Below are positions 36,952-45,101 of a stretch of 64,000 bases of DNA, in pieces. Position numbers and translations under genes: made by a program. This stretch comes from Mucilaginibacter aquaedulcis (GTDB lineage: Bacteria > Bacteroidota > Bacteroidia > Sphingobacteriales > Sphingobacteriaceae): positions 310,001 through 374,000 of the forward strand of contig NZ_JAUFPR010000001.1 of the NCBI RefSeq assembly GCF_030409325.1, in the 5' to 3' direction. Below the pieces are notes generated by a model. That model saw only the letters and a list, made by a program, of their open reading frames with translations, was not told where the DNA came from and did not search any database. Each line of letters begins with the position of its first letter. The stretch's first letter is position 1.

Positions 36952-38340
36952 ATGAGTATTGGATTAGAACCTTTTATTGCAATTTTCCTGGTTTCACAGC
37001 TGCGCAGAACCTTAAAAAGCGAGGGTATCAGCAGCCCCTGGAGCCAATACCTTGTTTATGCCTTTTATGCGGCGGTAGCTATCATGTGCCTTGGGTTCAG
37101 CGGTTTCGGGCATTCCATATTTATTATGCTTTTGGGCCACTTCCTGGTATTTGCCCTTGCAGCCATAGTATTTACCCGCGAAGAATTTAAAAGCAACCGG
37201 CCACTGATAACTTCGGTTATGCCTTATGTTGTAATTACCTTTGTTAGCGATATTATAGAAAAACTCCTTGTTAATTTTTATAATGATTACAACGAGTTTT
37301 TTGAAAGCGCCAAATGGTTTGCCATATTATGGTTTGCCGCCATGTGGTTCATAAACCGCAGGCAGGGCAAAGCGCTTGAACTTGAACGCAAAAGAAGACG
37401 CGACGAAGAAGAGCAGAATCGCATGATGGCCGCGATGAAAGTTAACCTGGAGAGCGAAGTAAGGCAGCGTACTGCCGAGCTAACCCAACAAAAGGAAGAA
37501 CTACAGCAGGCTTTAACAGAGCTTAAAAGCACCCAGGCACAGCTGGTTCAGCAGGAAAAAATGGCTTCGCTTGGTGAACTTACCGCCGGTATTGCGCATG
37601 AAATTCAGAACCCGCTTAACTTTGTGAACAACTTTAGCGAAGTAAGCATCGAACTGCTTGACGAACTTAAGGAGGGCGTGTTTAAAAACCTGCCCGAAGA
37701 AGATCGTGAAGAGGCCGATGAGATCATGAACGATATTACCCAAAACCTGGCCAAAATAAACCAGCATGGTAAACGTGCCGATGCCATTGTAAAGGGTATG
37801 CTACAGCACTCAAGGGCAACCACCAGCAAAAAAGAACCTACAGATATTAATGCCCTGGCCGATGAATACCTGCGCCTGAGCTATCACGGGTTACGGGCAA
37901 AAGATAAATCATTTAACGCCGGTATGAAAACCAGCTTTGATCCTAACATTGGCCCGATTGATGCCATGGCACAGGATCTGGGCCGGGTACTTTTGAACCT
38001 GTATAACAACTCCTTTTACTCAGTTGCCGAAAAGAAAAAACTTATTGGCGATGGCTATGAACCAACTGTAAATGTTTCCACGAAATTAATAAAGCTTGCT
38101 ACGGGAGGTAATGCCGTGGAAATTACGGTTGCTGATAACGGAATGGGCATACCGCAAAAGGTGCTTGACAAAATTTATCAGCCGTTCTTTACTACCAAAC
38201 CAACCGGGCTTGGTACAGGGCTGGGTTTATCCATGAGCTATGATATTATTACAAAGGCACATAACGGCGAGTTAAAGGTTGAAACCCAGGAAGGCGAATA
38301 CGCGCGATTTATAATTACTATACCCACAGTGGCAAACTAA
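36952..38340 (+). CDS. Membrane-bound sensor histidine kinase
   Basis: This 462-residue kinase has an N-terminal part of about four or five membrane segments (roughly 1-140), a charged coiled coil (about 145-205), then HisKA with MASLGELTAGIAHEIQNPLNF and phospho-accepting His216. The ATP-binding domain ends in the G box GTGLGLSMSYDII. No extracellular sensor domain is visible, so it may sense within the membrane. It is followed after 17 bases by a lone receiver, then a receiver-cyclase, forming an operon. It probably phosphorylates both receivers. Confidence 0.93.
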   Translation: MSIGLEPFIAIFLVSQLRRTLKSEGISSPWSQYLVYAFYAAVAIMCLGFSGFGHSIFIMLLGHFLVFALAAIVFTREEFKSNRPLITSVMPYVVITFVSDIIEKLLVNFYNDYNEFFESAKWFAILWFAAMWFINRRQGKALELERKRRRDEEEQNRMMAAMKVNLESEVRQRTAELTQQKEELQQALTELKSTQAQLVQQEKMASLGELTAGIAHEIQNPLNFVNNFSEVSIELLDELKEGVFKNLPEEDREEADEIMNDITQNLAKINQHGKRADAIVKGMLQHSRATTSKKEPTDINALADEYLRLSYHGLRAKDKSFNAGMKTSFDPNIGPIDAMAQDLGRVLLNLYNNSFYSVAEKKKLIGDGYEPTVNVSTKLIKLATGGNAVEITVADNGMGIPQKVLDKIYQPFFTTKPTGLGTGLGLSMSYDIITKAHNGELKVETQEGEYARFIITIPTVAN

Positions 38341-38357
38341 AAACAAATTAATACTAA

Positions 38358-38735
38358 ATGAAAATACTGGTTGTTGATGATGAGGTTGATGTGCAACCGC
38401 TGTTTACACAACGCTTCAGGAAAGAGATCAAAAGCGGTGAAATAGTATTTACCTTTGCACTTTCGGGCGAGGAGGCTATGACTTACCTTGAAAAAAATCA
38501 TTCTGAGGTAATCCTCATTTTATCAGATATAAACATGCCCGGCATGAGCGGACTGGAGCTGCTTAAAAACATAAGAAGTACTTATGAAAAACCGCCTCCG
38601 GTTGTAATGATGATAACTGCTTACGGCGACGACGAAAATTACAAACAGTCAATGGATTTGGGTGCAAACGACTTTTTAACCAAGCCCCTTGATTTTAACA
38701 ATCTGAAGGAAAAACTAAAACATATAGAACAATAA
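38358..38735 (+). CDS. Single-domain response regulator (CheY-like)
   Basis: This 125-residue protein is one receiver domain. VVDDE supplies the acidic pair, LILSDINMPG holds the phospho-accepting Asp57, ITAYG has the switch Thr, and LTKPLDF gives the conserved Lys. It has no output domain, so it may be a phosphate relay or sink between the upstream kinase and other partners. Its stop codon TAA shares its last A with the ATG of the next gene, so the two are translationally coupled. Confidence 0.95.
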   Translation: MKILVVDDEVDVQPLFTQRFRKEIKSGEIVFTFALSGEEAMTYLEKNHSEVILILSDINMPGMSGLELLKNIRSTYEKPPPVVMMITAYGDDENYKQSMDLGANDFLTKPLDFNNLKEKLKHIEQ

Positions 38736-39778
38736 TGGCCAAGATACTGGTGGTTGATGATGAATCGGATCTGGAATTGCTGATAAAACAGAAATTCAGA
38801 AAAAAGATCAGAGAAAAAGTATATGATTTTGTATTTGCTCAAAATGGCTTCGAGGCCCTAAAAAAGCTTGCAGAGCAGCCTGATATTGATGTGGTTTTAA
38901 GCGACATCAATATGCCCGAAATGGATGGCCTTACCCTGCTTACCAAACTGCCCGAAGCCAACCCTATATTAAAGGCTGTTATGGTTTCGGCCTATAGCGA
39001 TATGGATAACATCCGTACCGCCATGAACCGTGGTGCCTTTGATTTTGTTTGCAAGCCAGTAAACTTCGACGATCTGGACATTACCATCGAAAAAACAATT
39101 TTACACGTTATTGAACTCAAAAAAACCCTGCAGGCTATTAAAGAGAACAACATCCTGCGCATGTATGTTGACGAGAATGTTTTAAACTTCATGACCCACA
39201 AAGAGTTTGAAACCAGCCTGCTCAGCAACGAAACCATTGATGCTACCGTTCTGTTTGTTGATATATGCGGTTTTACAGCCATATCTGAACATGTGCCTGC
39301 CAATACGGTTGTAGGCCTGATCAACAAGCTGTTTGATGGCATGGTAAAGGAAATTATAGCGCAAAGCGGCCATATTGATAAATTTATGGGCGATGCCGTA
39401 ATGGCTGTTTTCCGTGGCGATTATCACCTTGACCGGGCCATTGACGCCGCGCTTGCCGTAAAGGATAAAATGCTTGCTGCCGACGAAATAGTTTACGGCA
39501 GTAAAACATTTAAACCAGAGGTTTCTATCGGTATCAATTCGGGTGAGATGATATCGGGTAATATCGGTTCGGCATCATTGAAACGTTTGGATTATACCGT
39601 GATTGGCGATGCTGTGAACCTGGCCCAGCGCCTGCAATCTGTTGCCAAGGCCAGCCAGATTGTTGTTACCAGCGATGTATATGAAAAGGCAAAAGAATCG
39701 TTCGAGTTTAATAAAATTGGCGAAGTAAACCTTAAAAACAAAGCCAAACCAGTAGAGATATACGAGGTGGTGAGTTAG
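38735..39778 (+). CDS. Response regulator with class III adenylate cyclase output
   Basis: This 347-residue protein has a receiver (about 1-125; phospho-accepting Asp57 in VLSDINMPEMDG) and a class III nucleotide cyclase domain (about 165-345). The two metal Asp residues are D176 in LFVDICGFT and D220 in KFMGDAVMAVF. DYTVIGDAVNLAQRL holds the transition-state Asn295 and Arg299. Lys216 and Asp286 fit adenine recognition, so it should make cAMP; guanylate cyclase activity is less likely. A short linker joins the two domains. It is the last gene of the kinase operon, so kinase signals should set cyclase activity. Confidence 0.94.
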   Translation: MAKILVVDDESDLELLIKQKFRKKIREKVYDFVFAQNGFEALKKLAEQPDIDVVLSDINMPEMDGLTLLTKLPEANPILKAVMVSAYSDMDNIRTAMNRGAFDFVCKPVNFDDLDITIEKTILHVIELKKTLQAIKENNILRMYVDENVLNFMTHKEFETSLLSNETIDATVLFVDICGFTAISEHVPANTVVGLINKLFDGMVKEIIAQSGHIDKFMGDAVMAVFRGDYHLDRAIDAALAVKDKMLAADEIVYGSKTFKPEVSIGINSGEMISGNIGSASLKRLDYTVIGDAVNLAQRLQSVAKASQIVVTSDVYEKAKESFEFNKIGEVNLKNKAKPVEIYEVVS

Positions 39779-39780
39779 AG

Positions 39781-39898
39781 GTTTTACGTTAGACGTAATA
39801 CGTTTTACGTAAAATCAAAACTGCTATTAAGTCAATATAATGGTTTTTATGTTGGATACTTTCAGATAACGTATCACGTAAAACGTCCAACGTAAAAC
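39781..39898. repeat. ACGT-rich inverted repeat between converging genes
   Basis: The left arm (39781-39814) and the right arm (39868-39898) are built of ACGTAA/TTACGT words; the outer ten bases GTTTTACGTT and AACGTAAAAC are perfect reverse complements, and further ACGTTTTACGT / ACGTAAAACGT blocks lie within. About 53 bases separate the arms. It lies between two gene ends and may serve as a bidirectional terminator or be an interspersed palindromic repeat. Confidence 0.65.
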
Positions 39899-39902
39899 AA
39901 TC

Positions 39903-40781
39903 TCAATGCTCGCGTACTCTTTTCTTCAATACACCACCGGCAGCCTCTTTAATACTGTTGGTGAACACAAAAGCTTTAGGATCGATACTATGAACCAGGT
40001 TCTTTAGCCTGCGTACTTCAAGGCGGGTTATTACAGTGAATATAATATCAACAGGGTGGCTTACGTCAAAGCTATCTTTCAAAAAGCCGCGCTCTCCTTT
40101 ATATACGGTGATGCCCCGGCCCAGTTCCATTACCAGTCTCTCTTTAATAATATCGCTCTTGGCAGATATGATGTTTACGGCGGTGTATTCCTCCAATCCG
40201 TCGATAACAAAGCTGATGGTGCGCGATGCCGTATAATAGGTTAAAATTGAATATAATGCGGTAGGCAGGCCAAGTTCAAAGGCAGCAATCAGGAAAATAA
40301 TAATGTTAATGCCTAAAATGATCTCGCTGATGGTAAAACTACTGCGTTTAAGCGTGTAAAGCGCCATGATCTCAATACCATCAAGTGCGCAGCCTCCACG
40401 TATGGAAAGCCCTACGCCAAGGCCCATGAAAACGCCTCCGAAGATAGATACCAACAGCTTATCAGAAGTGATTACCGGGTACGGTACATACAATAAACAA
40501 ATCCCCAATGCTATAACGCAGGCAAAAGTTTTTAAGGCAAATACCTTATTAACCTGGAACACACCCATAATTATAAATGGAATGTTGGCTATGATTATAA
40601 CAAAGGCAATATTTACATGGTACAATTCATGAATAAGCAGGGATATACCGGTTACCCCCCCATCAAAAAACTTGTTGGGTACTAAAAAACCTTTTAGTGC
40701 AAAACCGCAAAATAATATCCCGGCTATTACAGTTACTACATCCTTAATTATTTCAGGTAAACTGTGTTCCGATTTTGTCAT
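39903..40781 (-). CDS. YitT-family membrane protein
   Basis: This 292-residue protein has about five or six membrane segments in the first 200 residues (VVTVIAGILFCGFALKGFLVP, FVIIIANIPFIIMGVF, VSIFGGVFMGLGVGLSI and others), followed by a cytoplasmic DUF2179 domain (VIDGLEEYTAVNIIS ... VDIIFTVITRLEVRRLK). The family is common in bacteria; its function is not settled, with membrane transport proposed. It is preceded by an HD hydrolase gene 11 bases upstream on the same strand, so the two probably form an operon. Confidence 0.92.
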   Translation of the reverse strand: MTKSEHSLPEIIKDVVTVIAGILFCGFALKGFLVPNKFFDGGVTGISLLIHELYHVNIAFVIIIANIPFIIMGVFQVNKVFALKTFACVIALGICLLYVPYPVITSDKLLVSIFGGVFMGLGVGLSIRGGCALDGIEIMALYTLKRSSFTISEIILGINIIIFLIAAFELGLPTALYSILTYYTASRTISFVIDGLEEYTAVNIISAKSDIIKERLVMELGRGITVYKGERGFLKDSFDVSHPVDIIFTVITRLEVRRLKNLVHSIDPKAFVFTNSIKEAAGGVLKKRVREH

Positions 40782-40792
40782 GAATTATACTT

Positions 40793-41371
40793 TTAAAATA
40801 TTTTTTTAATGATCTCTTCCAGGTGCTGCTGCTTTGCAGGCCGGCGTGTTTCGATGGCTGTTTTGGTAAAATAATGATGACTTTGAAAAAAGCCCACCTG
40901 TATTTTATCCCAGTCTAATTCCGTTTTTAAGCCATCGGTAATTACAAGTTCCGAAAATAGCTTTTTACTGAGTACAAAAAAATCATTCCGGCCTAAATAA
41001 TCCAAATCAGCATCACAAATAATTTGACCTAAATGATCATGTGGAGTTTGCGGCAATTTGGTTGCCATAATAATATCGCAGATTTGGTCAATATCAGCAG
41101 GCGAGTACTCAAAGTTTGGCAAATATAACCCGGCTATTTCACATGATTTTAATTCATGGTCGGTTTGCCCGTATAAAAATCCCGTGTCGTGGAACAGTGC
41201 GGCTGTAAGCAGCAAAAGCTGTTCGTGCACTCCTATCCCCTCTTTCTGCGCTATGCGTTTTGATGCTGTGTAAACATCTACAGCGTGAAGCGCATTATGA
41301 TAATAAAAATGCTCAGGAAGCTCGCTATTTAATTTATCCAGTATAAATATTCTGGCCTGTTCAATTTGCAT
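40793..41371 (-). CDS. HD-domain phosphohydrolase
   Basis: This 192-residue protein has the HD metal-binding motifs: H in YYHNALHAVDVY, the HD pair in LTAALFHDTGF, and the later Asp in CDADLDYLG. The arrangement resembles small HD/PDEase proteins that cleave phosphate esters of nucleotides, sometimes cyclic nucleotides. Given the neighbouring adenylate cyclase, a cAMP or other nucleotide substrate is possible, but nothing in the sequence proves it. It is 11 bases upstream of the YitT gene and divergent from the symporter gene. Confidence 0.9.
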   Translation of the reverse strand: MQIEQARIFILDKLNSELPEHFYYHNALHAVDVYTASKRIAQKEGIGVHEQLLLLTAALFHDTGFLYGQTDHELKSCEIAGLYLPNFEYSPADIDQICDIIMATKLPQTPHDHLGQIICDADLDYLGRNDFFVLSKKLFSELVITDGLKTELDWDKIQVGFFQSHHYFTKTAIETRRPAKQQHLEEIIKKIF

Positions 41372-41561
41372 CAGTCATTATAATTGACTGCTAATATATT
41401 AAATTGTTCTGCAAGGCGTCGTGCAAATTTAAACGCTAAGTTATGCATAAACCCGGTTGGGTTTTGCAGCTCCAAACGGAGCAATCAGTATTTTTAGTAG
41501 GGTAATTTTTCCAGCTTTTATCCATCAGGTCAATTTGCCGTATAACAACTATATTAGCCGC

Positions 41562-42809
41562 ATGAATAGTTGGTTTAAAAACTACAAGGGCATCATACTG
41601 CTTATGGCCGGTATTATAGCGGGCAGTATAGCCGGTATTTTCTTAGGCAATAAGGTTGAACCCTTAAAACCAATAGGAGATATTTTCCTGAACCTGCTGT
41701 TCACAGCCGTGGTACCTTTAGTGTTTTTTGCCATAGCATCAGCCATTGCCGGGCTTGATAGTTCGCAAAGGCTCGGCCGCCTGCTGGGTATCACTTCTGC
41801 CGTATTTGTGGCTACGGTGCTTGTTGCAGCCATTGTAACTATTATTGCCGCGTGGATATTTCCGATACATCAGCACCTTGTAGCCAGCCCAATAACTGAG
41901 GCCATCGTTAAAAAACCTTTCGGCGATCAGCTTACCCAGCTATTTACCACCAGCGAGTTTTACCAGTTACTTTCCCGGAAAAGCATGCTGGCCATGATCA
42001 TCTTTTCTGTATTGATAGGTTTCGCCACGCTGCGTTCGGGTGAGAAAGGTGCGGCCTTTGCCCGTTTTTTACACAGCGGTAATGAGGTTTTTAAAAATAT
42101 CTTCATCCTCATCATGAAGCTTGGCCCCATAGGTTTAGGAGCATATTTTGCCTACCAGGTTGGCGTGTTTGGCCCGCAATTATTTGGCGGCTATGCGCGC
42201 TCAATGGCCTTATACTATGGCGTTGGCGCTTTTTATTTTGTAGTGCTATTCAGTTTATATGCCTTTATTGCCGGTGGTGTAAAGGGGATAAAAAAATACT
42301 GGCGCAACAATATCATCCCATCGGCAACGGCTATAGGCACCTGCAGCAGCATTGCTACCATACCTGCTAATCTTGATGCCGCTAAAAAGATAGGTATCCC
42401 TGATGTTATTGCCAATGTTACCATCCCTATAGGCGGTACGCTGCATAAGGAGGGCTCAAGCATATCATCCATAGTAAAAATGATAGTGGTGTTTGCCCTG
42501 TTCGGGAAAAGCTTTAACAGCGCCGATACCATTGTTATTGCCCTGGCCATGACCGTGCTGGTAAGCCTTGTTGAAGGGGGTATACCCAATGGCGGTTACA
42601 TAGGCGAATTACTGTTCATATCGGCCTACGGTTTCCCGCCCGAAGCTCTCCCTCCCGCCATTATCATAGGTACCCTGGTTGACCCAATGGCTACCCTGTT
42701 AAATGCCACCGGTGATACTGTTGCCGCTATGCTGGTTACCCGCTTTAGCGAAGGCCGAAACTGGCTTAAGGCATCAGAGCAAGCACAGTCAACAGAAGCG
42801 GAGCTATAA
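41562..42809 (+). CDS. Dicarboxylate/amino acid:cation symporter (DAACS family)
   Basis: The start at 41562 gives 415 residues, a normal length for the GltP/DctA group; an in-frame ATG at 41457 is too far upstream. About eight membrane segments and two hairpins fit. Family landmarks include the serine-rich hairpin around GTCSSIATIPANL, the IGGTLHKEGSS segment and NATGDTVAAML near the end. The transporter takes up glutamate, aspartate or C4-dicarboxylates with sodium or protons. Its exact substrate is unknown. It is followed by a TRIC-like channel gene 63 bases on. Confidence 0.93.
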   Translation: MNSWFKNYKGIILLMAGIIAGSIAGIFLGNKVEPLKPIGDIFLNLLFTAVVPLVFFAIASAIAGLDSSQRLGRLLGITSAVFVATVLVAAIVTIIAAWIFPIHQHLVASPITEAIVKKPFGDQLTQLFTTSEFYQLLSRKSMLAMIIFSVLIGFATLRSGEKGAAFARFLHSGNEVFKNIFILIMKLGPIGLGAYFAYQVGVFGPQLFGGYARSMALYYGVGAFYFVVLFSLYAFIAGGVKGIKKYWRNNIIPSATAIGTCSSIATIPANLDAAKKIGIPDVIANVTIPIGGTLHKEGSSISSIVKMIVVFALFGKSFNSADTIVIALAMTVLVSLVEGGIPNGGYIGELLFISAYGFPPEALPPAIIIGTLVDPMATLLNATGDTVAAMLVTRFSEGRNWLKASEQAQSTEAEL

Positions 42810-42872
42810 TTTAACCAGAGCAATTAGCTATATTTGATAGGCAGGAATCAAGAACCTGTTTATCAAAACCTT

Positions 42873-43487
42873 ATGCTGCACATTTTATATATCATTGCCA
42901 TTACTGCCGAAGCGATGACGGCTGCCCTCTCTGCCGGTCGCCGCGATATGGATTGGGTTGGTGTTTGTATCATAGCCTGGGTTACCGCGCTTGGCGGCGG
43001 TACAGTGCGCAATATTTTGTTTAACCACTACCCTATGAGTTGGGTTGAGCACCCTGAATACTTACTGATCACCGCTGCTGCTGCCCTGCTGGCTGCTATC
43101 ATAGCATCCATTATGACCAAATTAAAAAAGCTGTTCTTATACCTTGATGCACTGGGTTTGGTAGTATTTACCATTATAGGCTGCCAGATAGCGCAGCAAA
43201 TAAACCTGCCTGCAAGTATTGTTTTATTAAGCGGAATGATAACCGGTTGCGCCGGTGGTGTTTTGCGCGATGTATTGTGCAATGATATACCTCTGTTATT
43301 TCACAAAGAAATATATGCCAGCGCCTCGATAGTTACCGGGGCGGTTTATTTAGGTATTGAATATTTTGGAGGGAGCGAAGGGCTTGCTATTATTACAGCC
43401 TGCGTAATTGGTTTAACGCTGCGCCTGCTATCCATCAGGTATAAGTGGCAAATGCCCAAGTTTGTTTATCACGATGAGTGGCATTAA
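42873..43487 (+). CDS. TRIC/UPF0126-family membrane protein
   Basis: Starting at 42873 (MLHILYIIAITAEAMTAAL) the protein has 204 residues; an ATG at 42834 adds 13 polar residues and is less likely. The two-repeat structure of about seven membrane segments, with GRRDMDWVGVCIIAWVTALGGGTVRNILF and the second-repeat GMITGCAGGVLRDVLCNDIPLLF, is that of the trimeric intracellular cation channel-like family. Prokaryotic members form potassium-permeable trimers. It follows the symporter gene on the same strand and may share its transcript. A bidirectional terminator ends it. Confidence 0.92.
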   Translation: MLHILYIIAITAEAMTAALSAGRRDMDWVGVCIIAWVTALGGGTVRNILFNHYPMSWVEHPEYLLITAAAALLAAIIASIMTKLKKLFLYLDALGLVVFTIIGCQIAQQINLPASIVLLSGMITGCAGGVLRDVLCNDIPLLFHKEIYASASIVTGAVYLGIEYFGGSEGLAIITACVIGLTLRLLSIRYKWQMPKFVYHDEWH

Positions 43488-43495
43488 AACAAAAA

Positions 43496-43518
43496 CGACT
43501 GCCCTTTTGAGGCAGCCG
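43496..43518. terminator. Bidirectional terminator between TRIC and SusD genes
   Basis: CGACTGCC and GGCAGCCG form an 8-bp stem with one mismatch between two converging stops. On the minus strand it is followed by a TTTTTGTTTT run; on the plus strand by TTTATTATTA. It fits the ends of both operons. Confidence 0.75.
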
Positions 43519-43545
43519 CTTTATTATTATATTAATTGAGAGTTA

Positions 43546-45078
43546 TTACCAACCTGTGTTTTGAGTTAGTTTGTTATTTGTAGCTATTTCGCGTTGCGGA
43601 ACAGGCCACAGGAAATACTGATCTTTCATGGTAACACCCTGCTCATTTGGAGTAGAAGTTGCCGGACCAAAAGTATTGTTTTTTACATCATAGATCTGGT
43701 GAGTACGCTGAATATCGAAGTATGATTTATCTTCAAAAGCCAGCTCGTGGTAGCGCTCTTTCCAGATAGCTATACGGAACTGGTCTTTTGTTAAACCAGC
43801 CAACGGAGCCAGGTTAGCACGAGCTCTGATCTGGTTAACGGCATCATAAGCATCGGCAGTTGGGCCATTTACCTCGTTTGAAGCTTCAGCAAAAGTAAGC
43901 ATGGCTTCAGGTAAACGTAAGAAAGTCCAGTTTTCATCACATTTCCCGCTATTGGCCGTGCCTGATACAGAGCTTTCCACATGGAAATATTTGTACAAGC
44001 AATGCTCACCGAATATAACAACAGAGTTACCGTCAGAAGCCGGGTATTGTGAAAAATAGAACTGTTTTTCCTGAGTACGTTTGTCGCCTGCTTCGTAGCT
44101 GTTAAAAAATGCATCAGTAGGTATCATAGCACCCAAATGGTCACCATAAACACCAACAGGTTGGTTAAAAGGAACCGTTAATTGGGTGATGGCATTGGTT
44201 GCATTTTTTGTTGCATCATAATTGGCCTGAAATATCAACTCGCCTTGATTTTTGTGGGCGTTATCATGTAAATAGGCATAATCTGTAAATAGTGTATATG
44301 AAGGCAAAGCCAGTTTGGCCTCATCTGCAGCTTTCTGATAATTCTCAGTTTTCTGTAGTGGATAACCAGCCATGGTTAAATACACGCTTGACAATAACGT
44401 ATGTACAGCACCCATGGATGCCAGCATACCATTAGTAGCCGGAAGGCCTGATTGTTCAGCTGCAAGTAAATCATTTACTACCTGGTCATATACCTGCTCT
44501 TTAGGCGTACGTGCGGGGTACAAAAGCGTGCTGTTCAAATCAACCGGAGTAGTTATCAAAGGCACATCTCCATATAACCTAACCAGGTGATAATAAAAGA
44601 AAGCCCTTAAAAAGTACGCCTCGCCAAGTAATGATTTCTTGGCAGCATCATCCATACTGATGGATGGTATACGGTTTAATGCAATGTTACACTCGGCTAT
44701 GGCTGTATAGCTCCCTTTCCACATAGTTTCAAAACCAGGGTTAGTAGGATCGGTACGTTCAAATATAACGTTGTTGTTATTTACACTTTGCCCTAACGAA
44801 GTGGCATGACCTGCAAAAAGCTCCAGCGTTATAAACGGCGCTTCACCATAGGCATCACCATTCAGAAAAATGTAGGAACCATAGTTTTGACCATTATTAA
44901 AGTTGTTGCCGTAAATACCATTTACAAACGCACGTGCCTGGCTTCCAGTAGTAAAATAGTTTTGCTGTGTAAAGTTTGACCTATTAGGTTCGTCAAGATA
45001 TTTTTTACAGCTGGTAACAGTTGATATAGCTATCAAGGCTAATAGGCCAGCCTTGTATTTTTTAAAATTAAATTTCAT
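43546..45078 (-). CDS. SusD/RagB-family lipoprotein of the sigma-controlled locus
   Basis: This 510-residue lipoprotein has lipobox VTSC at about residue 24, followed by KKYLDEPNRSNFTQQNYF. TPR-type helices (LLGEAYFLRAFFYYHLVRLYGDVPL) and the C-terminal IWKERYHELAFEDKSYFDIQR and LTQNTGW patterns fit SusD. It is co-transcribed with the SusC gene, 23 bases upstream, and is the final gene of the sigma/anti-sigma/SusC/SusD set. It should sit on the cell surface and capture the locus substrate for the SusC channel. Confidence 0.95.
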   Translation of the reverse strand: MKFNFKKYKAGLLALIAISTVTSCKKYLDEPNRSNFTQQNYFTTGSQARAFVNGIYGNNFNNGQNYGSYIFLNGDAYGEAPFITLELFAGHATSLGQSVNNNNVIFERTDPTNPGFETMWKGSYTAIAECNIALNRIPSISMDDAAKKSLLGEAYFLRAFFYYHLVRLYGDVPLITTPVDLNSTLLYPARTPKEQVYDQVVNDLLAAEQSGLPATNGMLASMGAVHTLLSSVYLTMAGYPLQKTENYQKAADEAKLALPSYTLFTDYAYLHDNAHKNQGELIFQANYDATKNATNAITQLTVPFNQPVGVYGDHLGAMIPTDAFFNSYEAGDKRTQEKQFYFSQYPASDGNSVVIFGEHCLYKYFHVESSVSGTANSGKCDENWTFLRLPEAMLTFAEASNEVNGPTADAYDAVNQIRARANLAPLAGLTKDQFRIAIWKERYHELAFEDKSYFDIQRTHQIYDVKNNTFGPATSTPNEQGVTMKDQYFLWPVPQREIATNNKLTQNTGW

Positions 45079-45101
45079 AATATGCTTATTTAGGTATTTA
45101 A

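Noticed and set aside
40793..41371. Calling the HD protein a cAMP phosphodiesterase
   Set aside because: The only support is its distance to the cyclase gene; the HD motifs fit many phosphohydrolases.
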